Part shown: one piece after another, positions 5,805-6,273 of the stretch
Numbering within the stretch: position 1 is the first letter of the stretch
Layout: each line of letters begins with the position of its first letter
Source of the DNA: JBDHRG01 sp039807445
GTDB lineage: Bacteria; Pseudomonadota; Gammaproteobacteria; Competibacterales; Competibacteraceae
Assembly (NCBI GenBank): GCA_039807445.1
Contig: JBDHRG010000210.1
Coordinates: forward strand, 1 to 6,273
Length of the DNA: 6,273 nt
Reading direction: 5' to 3'
Position numbers and translations under genes: made by a program
Notes under the pieces: model-generated
The model's database searches: none
What the model was told of the DNA's origin: nothing
Seen by the model: the letters and a program-made list of their open reading frames with translations, nothing else

Positions 5805-6273
5805 TCACGCCCTCCCCGCCGAGGCCGCGGGTCCGCGCCGTCCCAGCCGCTGCATCAGTCCGACCAGTCCGCTTGGCGCGGCGAACACGATCGCGATCAG
5901 GATCAGGCCGAGCACGAGCTGCCAGACGCCGGTCAGCAGCGCCGCCGCGTAGAGTTTGACGAACTCGAAGACGACGGCGCCGAGGAAGGCACCTACGGCA
6001 TGGCCGGCGCCGCCGAGGACGGCGATGAACACCATCTCGCCCGAGCGCACCCAGTAACCCATCTCCGGCGTCACCAGCCCCTGAGCAAGGGCGAACAGAC
6101 TGCCTCCCAGCCCGCACAGCGCCGCCGAGACGAGGTAGCCGCCCCAGAACACGCGCTTGGCGGAGATGCCGAGATACTCGAGGCGCGTCTCGTTGGTCTT
6201 GATCGCCGCCAGCGCTTGCCCCGGCGCCGAGGCGAAGTAGCGCTGCGCGAGCACGCCGCACGCGAGCGCGGCC
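5805..6273 (-). CDS. livM: LivM-type ABC transporter permease, C-terminal part
   Basis: The reading frame is open from the window edge (6272) to TGA at 5807-5805 and gives 155 residues; full LivM proteins have about 300-400, so the N-terminal half lies outside. The sequence has the cytoplasmic coupling segment FASAPGQALAAIKTNETR followed by LEYLGI (the EAA-like contact with the ATPases), then hydrophobic segments about GGYLVSAALCGLGGSLFALA, GEMVFIAVLGGAGHAVGAFLGAVVFEF and WQLVLGLILIAIVFAAPSGL, the last being the hallmark LivM ending. It forms half of the inner-membrane channel; the partner permease LivH and the periplasmic binding protein are expected beyond 6273. A GTG at 6254 could be called a start but lies inside conserved permease sequence, so it is internal. 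Confidence 0.93.
   Translation of the reverse strand, partial: AALACGVLAQRYFASAPGQALAAIKTNETRLEYLGISAKRVFWGGYLVSAALCGLGGSLFALAQGLVTPEMGYWVRSGEMVFIAVLGGAGHAVGAFLGAVVFEFVKLYAAALLTGVWQLVLGLILIAIVFAAPSGLVGLMQRLGRRGPAASAGRA

Noticed and set aside
5805..6254. Complete 149-residue gene starting at GTG 6254
   Set aside because: The frame continues upstream without a stop and the start would fall inside conserved LivM sequence; it is the C-terminal part of a permease cut by the window edge.

Overview
The window is a GC-rich stretch of a proteobacterial chromosome. Codon use is strongly biased to G/C at third positions, and the gene content (Liv-type ABC transporter next to dehydrogenases for an organic substrate) suits a metabolically versatile betaproteobacterium of the Azoarcus/Thauera or Burkholderiales type. 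That placement is inference; nothing in the window fixes the taxon. Every gene I can support lies on the minus strand, so transcription runs from high to low coordinates.

In transcription order the layout is: the C-terminal part of a LivM-type branched-chain/aromatic-acid ABC permease (5805-6273, cut by the window edge); two ABC ATPases, LivG-type (5060-5803) and LivF-type (4297-5058); an NAD(P)-dependent aldehyde dehydrogenase with a complete catalytic set (2836-4272); a classical short-chain dehydrogenase/reductase (2052-2801); the N-terminal 60% of a zinc-dependent medium-chain alcohol dehydrogenase (1865 down to about 1209) that is broken at a 65-bp hairpin element; a roughly 300-bp stretch with no convincing gene (800-1103); and a gene for an HTD2/mesaconyl-CoA-hydratase-like hot-dog dehydratase (1-799), whose C-terminus lies outside the window.

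The genes from livM to the SDR are packed tightly (gaps of 1, 1, 24 and 34 bp, each start with a good Shine-Dalgarno), so they look like one operon pairing uptake of a carboxylic or aromatic acid-like compound with its oxidation. A plausible chain is alcohol to aldehyde (ADH or SDR), aldehyde to acid (ALDH), then CoA-thioester chemistry in which the hydratase could take part. The actual substrate cannot be read from the sequence.

The most unusual point is the 3' end of the alcohol dehydrogenase. The protein is normal, including both zinc sites and the GxGGxG motif, up to about residue 219. It then runs straight into a 26-bp inverted repeat flanked by TA, reads through it, and stops after 34 unrelated residues. 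The missing C-terminal half is not found on the far side. This looks like a gene broken by a small mobile element (MITE or joined IS ends) together with a deletion. I see no wholly new biological system, no RNA gene and no CRISPR array here.
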